From positions 620,001 through 684,000 of the forward strand of contig NZ_UIDD01000007.1 of assembly GCF_900497695.1 (NCBI RefSeq): a stretch of 64,000 nt of DNA. The letters are read 5' to 3'. The translations under genes were made by a program, and so were the position numbers. The DNA comes from Pseudomonas wadenswilerensis. GTDB taxonomy: Bacteria > Pseudomonadota > Gammaproteobacteria > Pseudomonadales > Pseudomonadaceae. Positions within the stretch are counted from its first letter, which is position 1; every line of letters begins with the position of its first letter. The notes under the pieces are model-generated. The model saw only the letters and a program-made list of their open reading frames with translations. It had not been told where the DNA came from and did not search any database. Positions 25,534 through 33,987 of this stretch are shown in pieces.

Positions 25534-25572
25534 CAAGGCCCTGGGTACCCGTTCATTCAAGGAAGCCCTATC

Positions 25573-26790
25573 GTGAGTACCCTGCCCCGTCGCCTGCACA
25601 ACCCCGCCCAGGCCATCGCCGCGGCCCATGAGATTGCCGAGGAAATCGCCGCCCTCGCCGCCGACCCGTTGCTCAACCGCGAACTGCCCCGGCGCCAGGC
25701 GCAGTTGCTGTCCGACAGCGGCATCACCGCCATCGGCGTGCCCGCGGCGCTGGGTGGCCTTGGCGCGTCGGTGGCGACGATCGTTGAAACCGTGCGCATC
25801 GTCTCCCGCGCCGACGGCGGCGTCGGCCAGTTGCTGCAGATTCACAACGTCATGCTGCGCGGCGTGCTCAGCGGCTATCCGGACGAAGTGCGCGATCGCG
25901 TCGTCAGCGACGTGCTGGCCGGCAAACGCCTGGGCAATGCCCTGGCCGAGGTCGGTGGCAAGAACAAGTTCGCCCTCAAGACCCGGGTCGAGCGCCGCGC
26001 CGATGGCAAGCTGATCCTCAACGGCAGCAAGTTCTACTCCACCGGCTCTTATCTCGCCGAGTGGATCTCGCTGACCGCCGCCAGCGATGACGGCGGCGCC
26101 GGCGTGCTGCTGCACCGCGACACGCCCGGCCTGACCCTGGTCGACGACTGGGACGCCTTCGGCCAGAACAACTCGGTCAGCGGCACGGTGATCTTCGACA
26201 ACATCGAACTGGACGAGCGCTACGTGCTGCGCCGCCAGGGCCCGATGAAGCGCACCGGCCTGACCTTCCCGCAGATCCTCCACGCCGCCATCGACACCGG
26301 CATCGCCGCCGGTGCCCTGCAGGCCGGCATCGACTACCTCAACCAGCACGCCCGGCCGTGGGTCGAGAGCGAGGTGGAACGGGCCAGTGAAGAGCCGCAT
26401 ATCATCCGCCAGATCGGCGAGTACGCGGTGGCCCTGCGCGCCGCCGAATCGTTGCTGCGCGACGCCGCGCGGACCTTCGACGCCCATGAGCAGGCCCCGG
26501 ACAACAAGGCCCTGCAAGATGAGCTGATCCTTTCGGTGGCCACCGCCCGCGCCCATTCCGATGGCGCTTCGCTGAAGATCTCCAGCGACATCTTCTCGCT
26601 GCTCGGTGCCAGCTCCTCCTTGAGCAAGTGGAACCTCGACCGCTTCTGGCGCAACGCCCGGGTGCACACCACCCACGACCCGATCCGCTGGCGCCTGCAC
26701 CACGTCGGCAACTACTACCTCAACGGCATCGACCCGGGCGAATACACCGCCATCCTCAATGCCAAGCAAAAGGCCGGCGCCAGCCGCTGA
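25573..26790 (+). CDS. DszC/SfnB-like flavin-dependent monooxygenase (acyl-CoA dehydrogenase fold)
   Basis: 405 residues from the GTG at 25573, which has AAGGAAG 7 nt upstream. The acyl-CoA dehydrogenase fold is clear, but the C-terminal FWRNARVHTTHDPIRWRLHH (with H365 and H368) is the signature of the DszC/SfnB branch, FMNH2-dependent monooxygenases that oxidise sulfur compounds. DszC makes sulfones from dibenzothiophene, and SfnB is linked to dimethyl sulfone use. LILNGSKFYSTGSYLAEWIS forms the flavin-binding region. It lies first in a rightward operon with two ABC exporter-fold genes and downstream of a sigma-54 promoter. Confidence 0.87.
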   Translation: MSTLPRRLHNPAQAIAAAHEIAEEIAALAADPLLNRELPRRQAQLLSDSGITAIGVPAALGGLGASVATIVETVRIVSRADGGVGQLLQIHNVMLRGVLSGYPDEVRDRVVSDVLAGKRLGNALAEVGGKNKFALKTRVERRADGKLILNGSKFYSTGSYLAEWISLTAASDDGGAGVLLHRDTPGLTLVDDWDAFGQNNSVSGTVIFDNIELDERYVLRRQGPMKRTGLTFPQILHAAIDTGIAAGALQAGIDYLNQHARPWVESEVERASEEPHIIRQIGEYAVALRAAESLLRDAARTFDAHEQAPDNKALQDELILSVATARAHSDGASLKISSDIFSLLGASSSLSKWNLDRFWRNARVHTTHDPIRWRLHHVGNYYLNGIDPGEYTAILNAKQKAGASR

Positions 26791-26821
26791 GCACACACTT
26801 TCCTTCTGCCGCGAGTCCTTC

Positions 26822-28591
26822 ATGAGCCCTCGACACCCGCTGCTGCGCAGCCTGGCGATCTACCGCGAAATGCCCTGGCGTTTCGCCCTGGTCGCCGGGC
26901 TGTTCGTTTCCATCAACCTCGGGCTGGTCTGGCAGCAATGGCTGATCGGCCACGCCCTCAACGACGTCAGCGCCGGCACGGCGGTGCAGCGCCTGGCCGA
27001 TGGCAGCCTCGACGGCCAGCGCGCCTGGGGCTGGTTCTGGCTGATCCTCGGCGTGGCCCTGGGCCGGGCGCTGTTGCAGTACGCCGCCGCCATCGGCTCG
27101 CTGATCCTTGGCCAGGCGTTGCTGACGCGCCTGCGCGAGCGCCTGCTCGAACAAGTGCTGCGCCTGCACCTGGGTTATCACTGGCAACACGGCATGGGCG
27201 AGATGGTCACCCGCACCACCCGCGATGCCGACAAGGTTCGCGATGCGCTGGTGAGCTTCTGGCGGCAACTGGTCGAAACGCCGCTGGTGATACTGGCCAC
27301 CGTCGGCCTGCTGGCCTGGTACGACCCGTTGCTGGCACTCGGGCCGCTGCTGCTGACGGTGGTCGGGGTGTGGATTTTCGTGTTGCAGACCGAGCGCCTG
27401 GTCAACCTCGACCGCGCGGTCGGCGCCGCCTACGACCGGGTCAACCAGGACCTGGCCGAAGGCATTGGCGCGGTGCGGGTGATCAAGTCGTTCGGCCTGC
27501 AGGCCCAGCGCATCGACGGCTTCGAGCGCCAGGTTGTGCAGTTCAGCGCCCTGGCGCGCCAGGCCCTGGCCTATGCCAGCTCGCGGATTCCGCTGCCGCA
27601 GGCGGTGGTGGCGCTGGGGCATGTGTGGATACTCGTGATCGGTGCACGATTGGTCGCAGAAGGCCGGATCGGCATTGGCGAACTGGTGACCTCGCTGCTG
27701 ATCGCCACCACCCTGGTGTTTCGCATCGAAGGCGTAGGCCGGGTGATGCAGACCTTCGCCGACGCCCGCGCCTCGGCCGGGCGTATCTGGCAGTTGCTGG
27801 ATGCACCGGCGCTGATTGTCGGGGGGCGTCAGCGCCTCCCCGAAGGACCGTTGGGGCTGAAGCTGGAAAACGTCAGCGTTGCCGCCCCCGGCGGTGGCCA
27901 GGCGATCCTGCGCCACTGCTCTTTCCAGCTGGCGCCGGGTGAAACCGTCGCCCTGGTCGGCGCCACCGGCACCGGCAAGAGCCTGCTGGCAAGCCTGCTG
28001 CCGCGCCTGAGCGACGTTGCCGGGGGGCGTGTACTGCTGGGCAATCCGCAGTCAGGCTGGCAGGACATTCGCGAACTGGACCTGAGCGACCTGCGCCGGC
28101 GCGTGCACGTACTGCCCCAGGAGAGCTTCCTGTTCGCCGACAGCCTGGCCGCCAACCTGCGCCTGAGCGCACCCGGCGCCAGCGATGAACAACTGCTCCA
28201 GGCCCTGCACCAGGCCGCCGCCGAGGATATCCTCGAACGCCTGCCCGATGGCCTCGACAGCCCGCTCGGCGATCGCGGCGTGACCCTCTCCGGCGGCCAG
28301 CGCCAGCGCTTGTGCCTGGCCCGGGCATTGCTCGCAGCGCCCGCCATCCTCTGCCTGGACGACGCCACCAGCGCCCTCGACGCGCACAGCGAAGGCCGGG
28401 TGCTGGACAACCTGCGCCGGCAACCACAGGCCACCACCCTGCTGTTGATCGCCAGCAAGGTTTCCACCGTGCAACGCGCCGACCGCGTGCTGCTGCTCGA
28501 CAACGGCGCCATCGCCGACAGCGGTACCCACGCGCAACTGTTGCAACGCAATCCGACCTACCGTGACCTGCTGGGGATCGACCATGGCTAA
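26822..28591 (+). CDS. ABC exporter-fold subunit with degenerate Walker B
   Basis: 589 residues from ATG 26822. The N-terminal ~320 residues form an exporter-type six-helix membrane domain and the C-terminus an ABC ATPase: Walker A GATGTGKSLL near residue 383, signature LSGGQRQRLCLARA, Walker B ILCLDDATSALD. The catalytic Glu that normally follows the Walker B Asp is replaced by Asp (D514). Such a change is typical for one half of heterodimeric exporters (for example TM287/288). It overlaps its partner gene by 8 bp. The transported compound is unknown; it could be a product of the organosulfur pathway, or this could be an import-direction exporter fold. Confidence 0.9.
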   Translation: MSPRHPLLRSLAIYREMPWRFALVAGLFVSINLGLVWQQWLIGHALNDVSAGTAVQRLADGSLDGQRAWGWFWLILGVALGRALLQYAAAIGSLILGQALLTRLRERLLEQVLRLHLGYHWQHGMGEMVTRTTRDADKVRDALVSFWRQLVETPLVILATVGLLAWYDPLLALGPLLLTVVGVWIFVLQTERLVNLDRAVGAAYDRVNQDLAEGIGAVRVIKSFGLQAQRIDGFERQVVQFSALARQALAYASSRIPLPQAVVALGHVWILVIGARLVAEGRIGIGELVTSLLIATTLVFRIEGVGRVMQTFADARASAGRIWQLLDAPALIVGGRQRLPEGPLGLKLENVSVAAPGGGQAILRHCSFQLAPGETVALVGATGTGKSLLASLLPRLSDVAGGRVLLGNPQSGWQDIRELDLSDLRRRVHVLPQESFLFADSLAANLRLSAPGASDEQLLQALHQAAAEDILERLPDGLDSPLGDRGVTLSGGQRQRLCLARALLAAPAILCLDDATSALDAHSEGRVLDNLRRQPQATTLLLIASKVSTVQRADRVLLLDNGAIADSGTHAQLLQRNPTYRDLLGIDHG

Positions 28592-30428
28592 GCCACTGCC
28601 GGGCAACGCCCTGAGCGATATCGAAATCGAAGAACTGCTGGCCAAAAAAGCCCTCGACCGCAGCATGTTCCAGCGCCTGCTGCCGTTGCTGCGGCCGGTG
28701 CGCAAGCAGATCGCCTGGGTGATTGTCCTGGAGCTGGTGCTGGTGTTCACCGTGTTCCTGCGCCCCTGGTTCGTCCGTGAACTGCTCGACCGCGGCCTGA
28801 TCCACGACGGCAACCGCTGGCTGCTCGACCAGCCGCTGGTGCTGTGGTTGGGGTTGGGTCTGGCGGCCAGTTGGCTGGGGCGCTTTTTGCTCGCCGGGGT
28901 GTCGCAGTACATTGCCGGCAGCGCCGCCATCGGCGTGCTCAACCAGTTGCGGGTGCGGGTGTTTGCCCATGTCCAGGCCTTGAGCGTCGGCTACTTCGAT
29001 CGCACCCGCGCCGGGCGCATCATTTCCCGCGCCGACCGCGACGTCGATGCCCTGGAGCCGCTACTCATCCAGGGCCCGCCCGAGCTGCTCGGCGCCCTGC
29101 TGCGCTGTAGCCTGGCGGCCGTGATGCTGTGGCTGATCGAACCGCTGTTCTTCTTCAGCCTGATCGGTAGCGTGCCCTTGCTGCTGGCGGCGACCTGGGC
29201 CTTCAAACGCATCGCCCAGCGCAACTGGGCGAAGGTCGCCGAACAACGCAGCCGCTTTACCGCGCACCTGGTCGAGAGCGTCAGCGGCGTGCGCCTGTTG
29301 CAGCAGACCGGCCAGCAAGCGCCGAACCTGGCGCGCTACCAGCAGTTGCTGCACGCCTTCAACAACGCGCTGATCGTCGGCAGTTTGCGCTCGGGCTGGT
29401 TCGCACCCTTTACCGCCCTGCTTACCGCGGCCGGCATGGCGGTGCTGGTGCTGGTCGGCGGCTACAGCCTGGCCGCGGACACCGTCACAGTCGGCCAGGT
29501 GGGCGAGAGCCTGTTCTACGTGATGCTGTTCCTGGGCCCCTTGCAAGAGCTGACCGACCTGTTCGAACGCTATGCCACCGGTTCCGCCTCGGCCCAGCGG
29601 ATCTTCCTGTTGCTCGACACGGCGCCGCAGATCCTCGACCCGCTTGAGCCGGTTGACTTGCCCCGGGCCCGTGGCGAGGTGCATTTCCAGCAGGTGCGTT
29701 TTGCCTATCTGCCACAACCCACCCGCCCGGTGATCGACGGCCTCGACCTGCACATCGATGCCGGTGAAGTGCTGGCCATTGTCGGCCCGTCCGGGCATGG
29801 CAAAAGTACCCTGGTGCAATTGCTCACGCGCTTCTACGAAGTCGACCAGGGCCGCGTGACCCTGGATGGCGTCGATATCCGCCAGCTCAGCCAGCAGCAA
29901 CTGCGCCGGCATGTAGGCGTGGTACTGCAGGACAACGTGTTGTTCAACGGCAGCATTCTCGACAACCTGCGCCTGGCCGCACCTGCTGCTGATGATCAAA
30001 CCCTGATTGCTGCGGTGCGCGAGCTCGGTGCCGACGAGGTGCTGGAGCGCCTGCCGCATCGCTACGACACCCAGGTCGGGCCGCTGGGCAGCCACCTGAG
30101 CCAGGGCCAGCGCCAGCTGGTGTGCCTGGTGCGCGCCTACCTGGCCGACCCGGCGGTGCTGGTGCTCGACGAGGCCACCTCGGCGGTCGATGTGCACACC
30201 GAGCGGCGCATCCAGCGAGCGCTGCGGCGGCTGTGCGAGGGGCGCACGGCGATCATCATCGCCCACCGCCTGGCGACCATCCGCGATGCCGAGCGGATCG
30301 TGCTGATTCGCGAGGGCAAGCTGGTGGAACAAGGGCCGCATCAGCAGCTGCTGGAAAAAGGTGGCGAATATGCAGCGTTGTACCGGCGCTATCAGCACAG
30401 TGCCGAGTTACAGGGGGAAGCTTGCTGA
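28584..30428 (+). CDS. ABC exporter-fold partner subunit
   Basis: 614 residues from ATG 28584. Exporter-type membrane domain, then ABC ATPase: Walker A GPSGHGKSTL near residue 405, Walker B VLVLDEATSAVD with the catalytic Glu intact, and signature LSQGQRQ in place of LSGGQ. In a heterodimer the altered signature of this subunit would face the altered Walker B of the other, giving one degenerate and one active ATP site. The start codon lies within the end of the upstream gene, so the two are translated together. Last gene of this operon, followed by a small hairpin and a REP pair. Confidence 0.9.
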   Translation: MAKPLPGNALSDIEIEELLAKKALDRSMFQRLLPLLRPVRKQIAWVIVLELVLVFTVFLRPWFVRELLDRGLIHDGNRWLLDQPLVLWLGLGLAASWLGRFLLAGVSQYIAGSAAIGVLNQLRVRVFAHVQALSVGYFDRTRAGRIISRADRDVDALEPLLIQGPPELLGALLRCSLAAVMLWLIEPLFFFSLIGSVPLLLAATWAFKRIAQRNWAKVAEQRSRFTAHLVESVSGVRLLQQTGQQAPNLARYQQLLHAFNNALIVGSLRSGWFAPFTALLTAAGMAVLVLVGGYSLAADTVTVGQVGESLFYVMLFLGPLQELTDLFERYATGSASAQRIFLLLDTAPQILDPLEPVDLPRARGEVHFQQVRFAYLPQPTRPVIDGLDLHIDAGEVLAIVGPSGHGKSTLVQLLTRFYEVDQGRVTLDGVDIRQLSQQQLRRHVGVVLQDNVLFNGSILDNLRLAAPAADDQTLIAAVRELGADEVLERLPHRYDTQVGPLGSHLSQGQRQLVCLVRAYLADPAVLVLDEATSAVDVHTERRIQRALRRLCEGRTAIIIAHRLATIRDAERIVLIREGKLVEQGPHQQLLEKGGEYAALYRRYQHSAELQGEAC

Positions 30429-30434
30429 CAAGCA

Positions 30435-30451
30435 GGAAGGCTTTGCCTTCC
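30435..30451 (+). terminator. Hairpin after the ABC exporter operon
   Basis: GGAAGGC / GCCTTCC with a TTT loop, 7 nt after the stop codon. No T-run follows, so termination is uncertain. Confidence 0.4.
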
Positions 30452-30523
30452 ATCGCCGGCAAGACCGGCTCCCAGAGTGGATCTGTGTACACCAAACCTG
30501 TGGGAGCTGGCTTGCCAGCGATG
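30451..30523. repeat. REP pair
   Basis: CATCGCCGGCAAGACCGGCT (from 30451) and the inverted CTGTGGGAGCTGGCTTGCCA (from 30498) followed by GCGATG. It separates the ABC exporter operon from the next sigma-54 control region. Confidence 0.8.
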
Positions 30524-30560
30524 CTGTTGTGCTGCAACCGCCGCAGCCACTGCTGACCGA

Positions 30561-30577
30561 TTGCTGCCCTGGCAACA
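30561..30577. promoter_or_regulatory. Enhancer-like palindrome, copy 3
   Basis: TTGCTGCCCTGGCAACA, one mismatch from the TTGCT-N5-AGCAA palindrome. Like copy 2 it is preceded by CCGA and followed by CCC. It is about 64 bp upstream of the -12 element of the next promoter. Confidence 0.7.
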
Positions 30578-30618
30578 CCCCTGCCCTCAACCCCCAGTGA
30601 TTCCGGGCCCGCGCGGCG

Positions 30619-30634
30619 TGGCATGGGCGTTGCA
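30619..30634 (+). promoter_or_regulatory. Sigma-54 promoter for the LLM/DszB-like operon
   Basis: TGGCATGGGCGTTGCA, an almost ideal -24/-12 element with GG-N10-GC spacing, 31 bp before the ATG at 30666. Confidence 0.85.
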
Positions 30635-30665
30635 CCACTGCCCTTACATTCACCGAGGAACAGCC

Positions 30666-31820
30666 ATGAGCACCGAATTCTTCTGGCGTCTGCCCCTGGG
30701 CACCGACGGCCCGCAACTGAGCACCGACAAACACAACCGCGGCAGCTTCAGCCGCACGCCCGGGCATATCGCCCCCGGCCTGCTGCAGGACGGCAGCGCC
30801 GACGGTTTCACCTACATCGACTACATCGCCCAGGTGGCCAAGGCCGCGGAACTTGCAGGCTTCGAAGGCGCGCTGTTGCCCACCGGCCCCGAGCCGTGGA
30901 TCGCCGCCGCGGCCCTGGCCCGGGAAACCCGCCGGCTGCGCTTTCTGATCGCCTTCCAGGCCACCTGGACCCTGCCCGCCTACGCCGCCCAGCAGGCAGC
31001 GATCCTCCAGCACCTGAGCCACGGGCGCCTGGACTGGAACATCATCACCGGCGGCAACCCGGCCAGCCAGCGTGCCCAGGGCGACTTTCTCGACCACGAC
31101 CAGCGCTACCAGCGCACTGGCGAGTTCCTCGACATCATCCAAGGGCTGTGGAACAACGAACGCTTCTCCTACAACGGCAACATCTACCGCCTGGAGAACG
31201 GCGCCCTGCCGCCGCACCTGGGCAACGAACGCAAACCCGGCGTGTACTTCTCCGGTTTCTCCGACCCGGCGCTGGACGTGGCCGCCCGTCACGCCGATGT
31301 CTACCTGAACTGGGCAGAGCCTGTTGAGCAGCTCAAACCGCATATCGAACGGGTGCGCGAACTGGCCGACAAGCAAGGTCGCACGGTGCGTTTCGGCCTG
31401 CGTGTCGACCTGTTCGCCCGTGAAACCGAAGACGCCGCCTGGCGCGACCTGCGCCGCCAGTTCGACAAACTCGACGGCAAGCCCAGCACCCTCTCCAAGG
31501 CCTTCACCAGCACCAGCGACTCGGTCGGCGGCGCACGGCAAACGGCCTATCACCAGAACATCCAGCGCTTCGACGACCTGATCATCGGTCCCAACCTCTG
31601 GGCCGGATTTGCCAAGGCCAAGCCGGGGCCGACCGTGGGCCTGGTGGGCAGCCACGAGAACATCGCCGAACGCCTGGCCGAATACCGCGACGCCGGCTTC
31701 TCGACCTTCATCCTGGCCGGCAACCCGCACCTGGAAGAGGCCCTGCGCATCGGCCAGGAGGTGCTGCCGCTGGTGCGTCAGGCGCCGGTCGCCAGCCTGC
31801 CCCTGACCGCCAGCGCCTGA
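30666..31820 (+). CDS. SsuD-like FMNH2-dependent (LLM) monooxygenase
   Basis: 384 residues from ATG 30666, with GAGGAA 5 nt upstream. Strongly SsuD-like throughout: FFWRLPLGTDG start, HLSHGRLDWNIITGGNP, FGLRVDLFARET, SDSVGGARQTA, PNLWAGF and FILAGNPHLEEALRIG. The SsuD R226-x-H228 pair is R-V-D here, so His is replaced by Asp, and no Cys matches SsuD C54. It probably releases sulfite from, or oxidises, a different sulfonate or sulfinate. A partner flavin reductase is not encoded nearby. It lies 12 bp before the first of two DszB-like genes. Confidence 0.88.
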   Translation: MSTEFFWRLPLGTDGPQLSTDKHNRGSFSRTPGHIAPGLLQDGSADGFTYIDYIAQVAKAAELAGFEGALLPTGPEPWIAAAALARETRRLRFLIAFQATWTLPAYAAQQAAILQHLSHGRLDWNIITGGNPASQRAQGDFLDHDQRYQRTGEFLDIIQGLWNNERFSYNGNIYRLENGALPPHLGNERKPGVYFSGFSDPALDVAARHADVYLNWAEPVEQLKPHIERVRELADKQGRTVRFGLRVDLFARETEDAAWRDLRRQFDKLDGKPSTLSKAFTSTSDSVGGARQTAYHQNIQRFDDLIIGPNLWAGFAKAKPGPTVGLVGSHENIAERLAEYRDAGFSTFILAGNPHLEEALRIGQEVLPLVRQAPVASLPLTASA

Positions 31821-31832
31821 CCGGAGCCTTTC

Positions 31833-32873
31833 ATGAACACACCCCTCGATACCCTCTGGTACACCCGCTGCCCGGTGCCCACGGGCCTGGGCATCGCCGT
31901 TCAGCAAGGCTGGCTGCAGGACAGCCTGCGCACCCTCGGCACCCAGGTGCAATCGATCCGCGAAGCCGACGATGCTGCGGTGCGCGAGTCGCACTTCGAT
32001 CACAGCCTGCGCCATTCGGTGCGCCATGGCGGCAGCATTCCGGCGATCTGGGCCCGCGCCCAGGGCCGCGCCACGCGCCTGATCGGGCTGTCCTGGGCCG
32101 ATGAGGCGCAGTTGATCCTGACCCGTGCCGACAGCGGCATTCACAGCATCAAGCAACTGGCCGGCAAGCGTTTCGGCTTGCCCGACCGCGCCCGCGCGCA
32201 GATCGACTTCACCCGCGCCCAGGCCCTGCGCGGGCTGGAGAACGCGCTGAAACTCGATGGTTTGCAGGTCGGCGACCTGCAACTGGTCAACTACCGCTAC
32301 GACAGCGGCTTCAGCGACAGCCCGGTGCGCAACGTCGCCGGCAGCACAGTGGCCAGCAGTGAAGAGGCGCGCAACCTGGAGCTGATCGGCCTGCTGCGCG
32401 GCGAAGTCGACGCGATCTTCCTCAAAGGCGCCAGCGCCGTACAGCAGGCCCATGATTTCGGCCTGCGCACGCTGCTGGATGTTGGCGCCCACCCCGACCC
32501 GCTGATCCGCAGCAACAACGGTACGCCGCGCACCCTCAGCGTCGATCAGGAACTGCTCGACCAGCACCTGCCGGTCGCCACCCAGGTGCTCGACAGCGTG
32601 CTGCGCGCCGAAGCCTGGGCCCACCAGCACCCCGAACAGACCCGCCGCTACCTGGCCCTGGAAACCAACAGCAGCGAGTACTGGGTCAGCCGCGCCTACG
32701 GTGAAGACGCCCACAAGCGCCTGCACACCACCCTCGACGAACAAGCCATCGCCGCCCTGCAGGACTTCGTTGCCTTCCTGCAGCGCTGGCGCTTTATCCG
32801 CACGGCGTTCGATGTACGCCAATGGATCGACCGCCGCCCCATGGACGGGCTGCATACCGCACTGGCCGGCTAA
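31833..32873 (+). CDS. DszB-like desulfinase family protein (Cys form)
   Basis: 346 residues without a signal peptide. WYTRCPVPTGLG carries C13, matching the catalytic Cys27 of DszB; H54 and R64 in SHFDHSLRHSVRHGGS match DszB H60 and R70. The C-terminal ALQDFVAFLQRWRFIRTAFD and DVRQWIDRRPM match the end of DszB. It should be a cytoplasmic sulfinate desulfinase releasing sulfite. The next gene is a close paralogue, and a stretch near 32200-32255 is nearly identical in DNA to 33272-33325, which suggests recent duplication or gene conversion. Confidence 0.78.
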   Translation: MNTPLDTLWYTRCPVPTGLGIAVQQGWLQDSLRTLGTQVQSIREADDAAVRESHFDHSLRHSVRHGGSIPAIWARAQGRATRLIGLSWADEAQLILTRADSGIHSIKQLAGKRFGLPDRARAQIDFTRAQALRGLENALKLDGLQVGDLQLVNYRYDSGFSDSPVRNVAGSTVASSEEARNLELIGLLRGEVDAIFLKGASAVQQAHDFGLRTLLDVGAHPDPLIRSNNGTPRTLSVDQELLDQHLPVATQVLDSVLRAEAWAHQHPEQTRRYLALETNSSEYWVSRAYGEDAHKRLHTTLDEQAIAALQDFVAFLQRWRFIRTAFDVRQWIDRRPMDGLHTALAG

Positions 32874-32903
32874 CCGGCCACCAGACAAGGACTAGAACCG
32901 ACG

Positions 32904-33962
32904 ATGAGCACACCCCTCGACACCCTCTGGTACACCCACAGCCCGGTGCCTACCGGCCTTGGCATCGCCGTGCAAAGCGGGCGCCTGGCCGAAGCCTTCC
33001 AGCCCCTGGGCACCTCGATCCAGTCGCTGCGCGAATCCAGCGAACGCGAAGTGCGCGAAGCCCATTACGACCATCACCTGCGCAACTCGGTGCGCCACGG
33101 CGGCAACATTCCGGCGATCTGGGCCTACGCCAGCGGCGTGCAGACCCGCGTGCTGGGCCTGAGCTGGGCCGATGAGGTGCAGTTGATCCTGACCACAGAA
33201 GACAGTGGCGTGCGCACTGTGCGCGACCTGAAGAACCGCCGCTTCGGCCTACCGAAATGGGCCAACGTGCAGATCGACTTCACCCGCGCCCAGGCCCTGC
33301 GCGGGCTGGAGAACGCGCTGAAGCTCGAAGGCCTGAACGTCGCCGATGTCGAGCTGGTCGACTACCCCTATGGCGGCACCCACAGTGATGAGCAGGTAAC
33401 CCATGTGCATGGCGCCGCGGTGACCCTCGGCGTCAACCGGGTCAGCCGCCGTAACAACGAGCTGATCGGCCTGCTGCGCGGCGATATCGACGCGATCTTT
33501 TTGAAAGGCGCCGCCGCCCTGCAACTAGCCCACGAGTTCGGCTTGCGGGTGGTGATCGACACCGGCTCCCACCCTGACCCGCTGATTCGCTCGAACAACG
33601 GCACGCCGCGCACCCTGACCGTGGATATCAACCTGCTGGAGCAGCACTTCGGTGCCTGCAAGCGCATCGTTGATGTGTTGCTGCGTACCGAGCAGTGGGC
33701 CTGGGCCAATGCCGATGAAACCCGGCGCTACCTGGCCCGTGAGCTGAACACCAGCGAGTATTGGGTGGCAGCGGCCTATGGCGAGGATGCCCATCGGCGC
33801 TTGCGCACCACGCTCGATAGCCGCTCGATCGAGGCGTTGCAGGATTTCACCGATTTCCTCCATCGCTGGGACTTTATACCGCGGCGCTTCGATGTGCGTG
33901 AGTGGATTGATTTCAGGGTGCTGGAGGCGGTGATCGGCTCCACTTCGCGGGTGGCGACCTGA
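32904..33962 (+). CDS. DszB-like family protein with Ser in place of the catalytic Cys
   Basis: 352 residues without a signal peptide, a tandem paralogue of the preceding protein (both start with TPLDTLWYT and share PVPTGLGIAVQ). The motif reads WYTHSPVPTGLG: S13 (codon AGC, 32940-32942) replaces the Cys of the other two copies and of DszB, while H54 and R64 are kept. Cys-to-Ser would be expected to abolish or change desulfinase chemistry, so this copy may bind substrate, act as a subunit, or use Ser as a nucleophile on another bond. Last gene of this operon. Confidence 0.78.
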   Translation: MSTPLDTLWYTHSPVPTGLGIAVQSGRLAEAFQPLGTSIQSLRESSEREVREAHYDHHLRNSVRHGGNIPAIWAYASGVQTRVLGLSWADEVQLILTTEDSGVRTVRDLKNRRFGLPKWANVQIDFTRAQALRGLENALKLEGLNVADVELVDYPYGGTHSDEQVTHVHGAAVTLGVNRVSRRNNELIGLLRGDIDAIFLKGAAALQLAHEFGLRVVIDTGSHPDPLIRSNNGTPRTLTVDINLLEQHFGACKRIVDVLLRTEQWAWANADETRRYLARELNTSEYWVAAAYGEDAHRRLRTTLDSRSIEALQDFTDFLHRWDFIPRRFDVREWIDFRVLEAVIGSTSRVAT

Positions 33963-33987
33963 GGTTTTTTGGGGCTGCTTTGCAGCC

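Larger units (their letters stand above)
25263..25572. promoter_or_regulatory. Divergent control region of the organosulfur island
   Basis: A 310-bp gap without genes. It holds two divergent sigma-54 promoters (minus 25317-25332, plus 25518-25533), two enhancer-like palindromes between them, a perfect 9-bp inverted repeat GCAAAGCCC (25338-25346) / GGGCTTTGC (25357-25365) around TGAATTCATT, and a second inverted repeat ACTGCTG (25384-25390) / CAGCAGT (25397-25403). GGGCTTTGCG recurs at 25504-25513. Confidence 0.8.

Noticed and set aside
30525..30538. A further enhancer-like site (GTTGTGCTGCAAC)
   Set aside because: The half-sites do not match TTGCT-N5-AGCAA in sequence or spacing.
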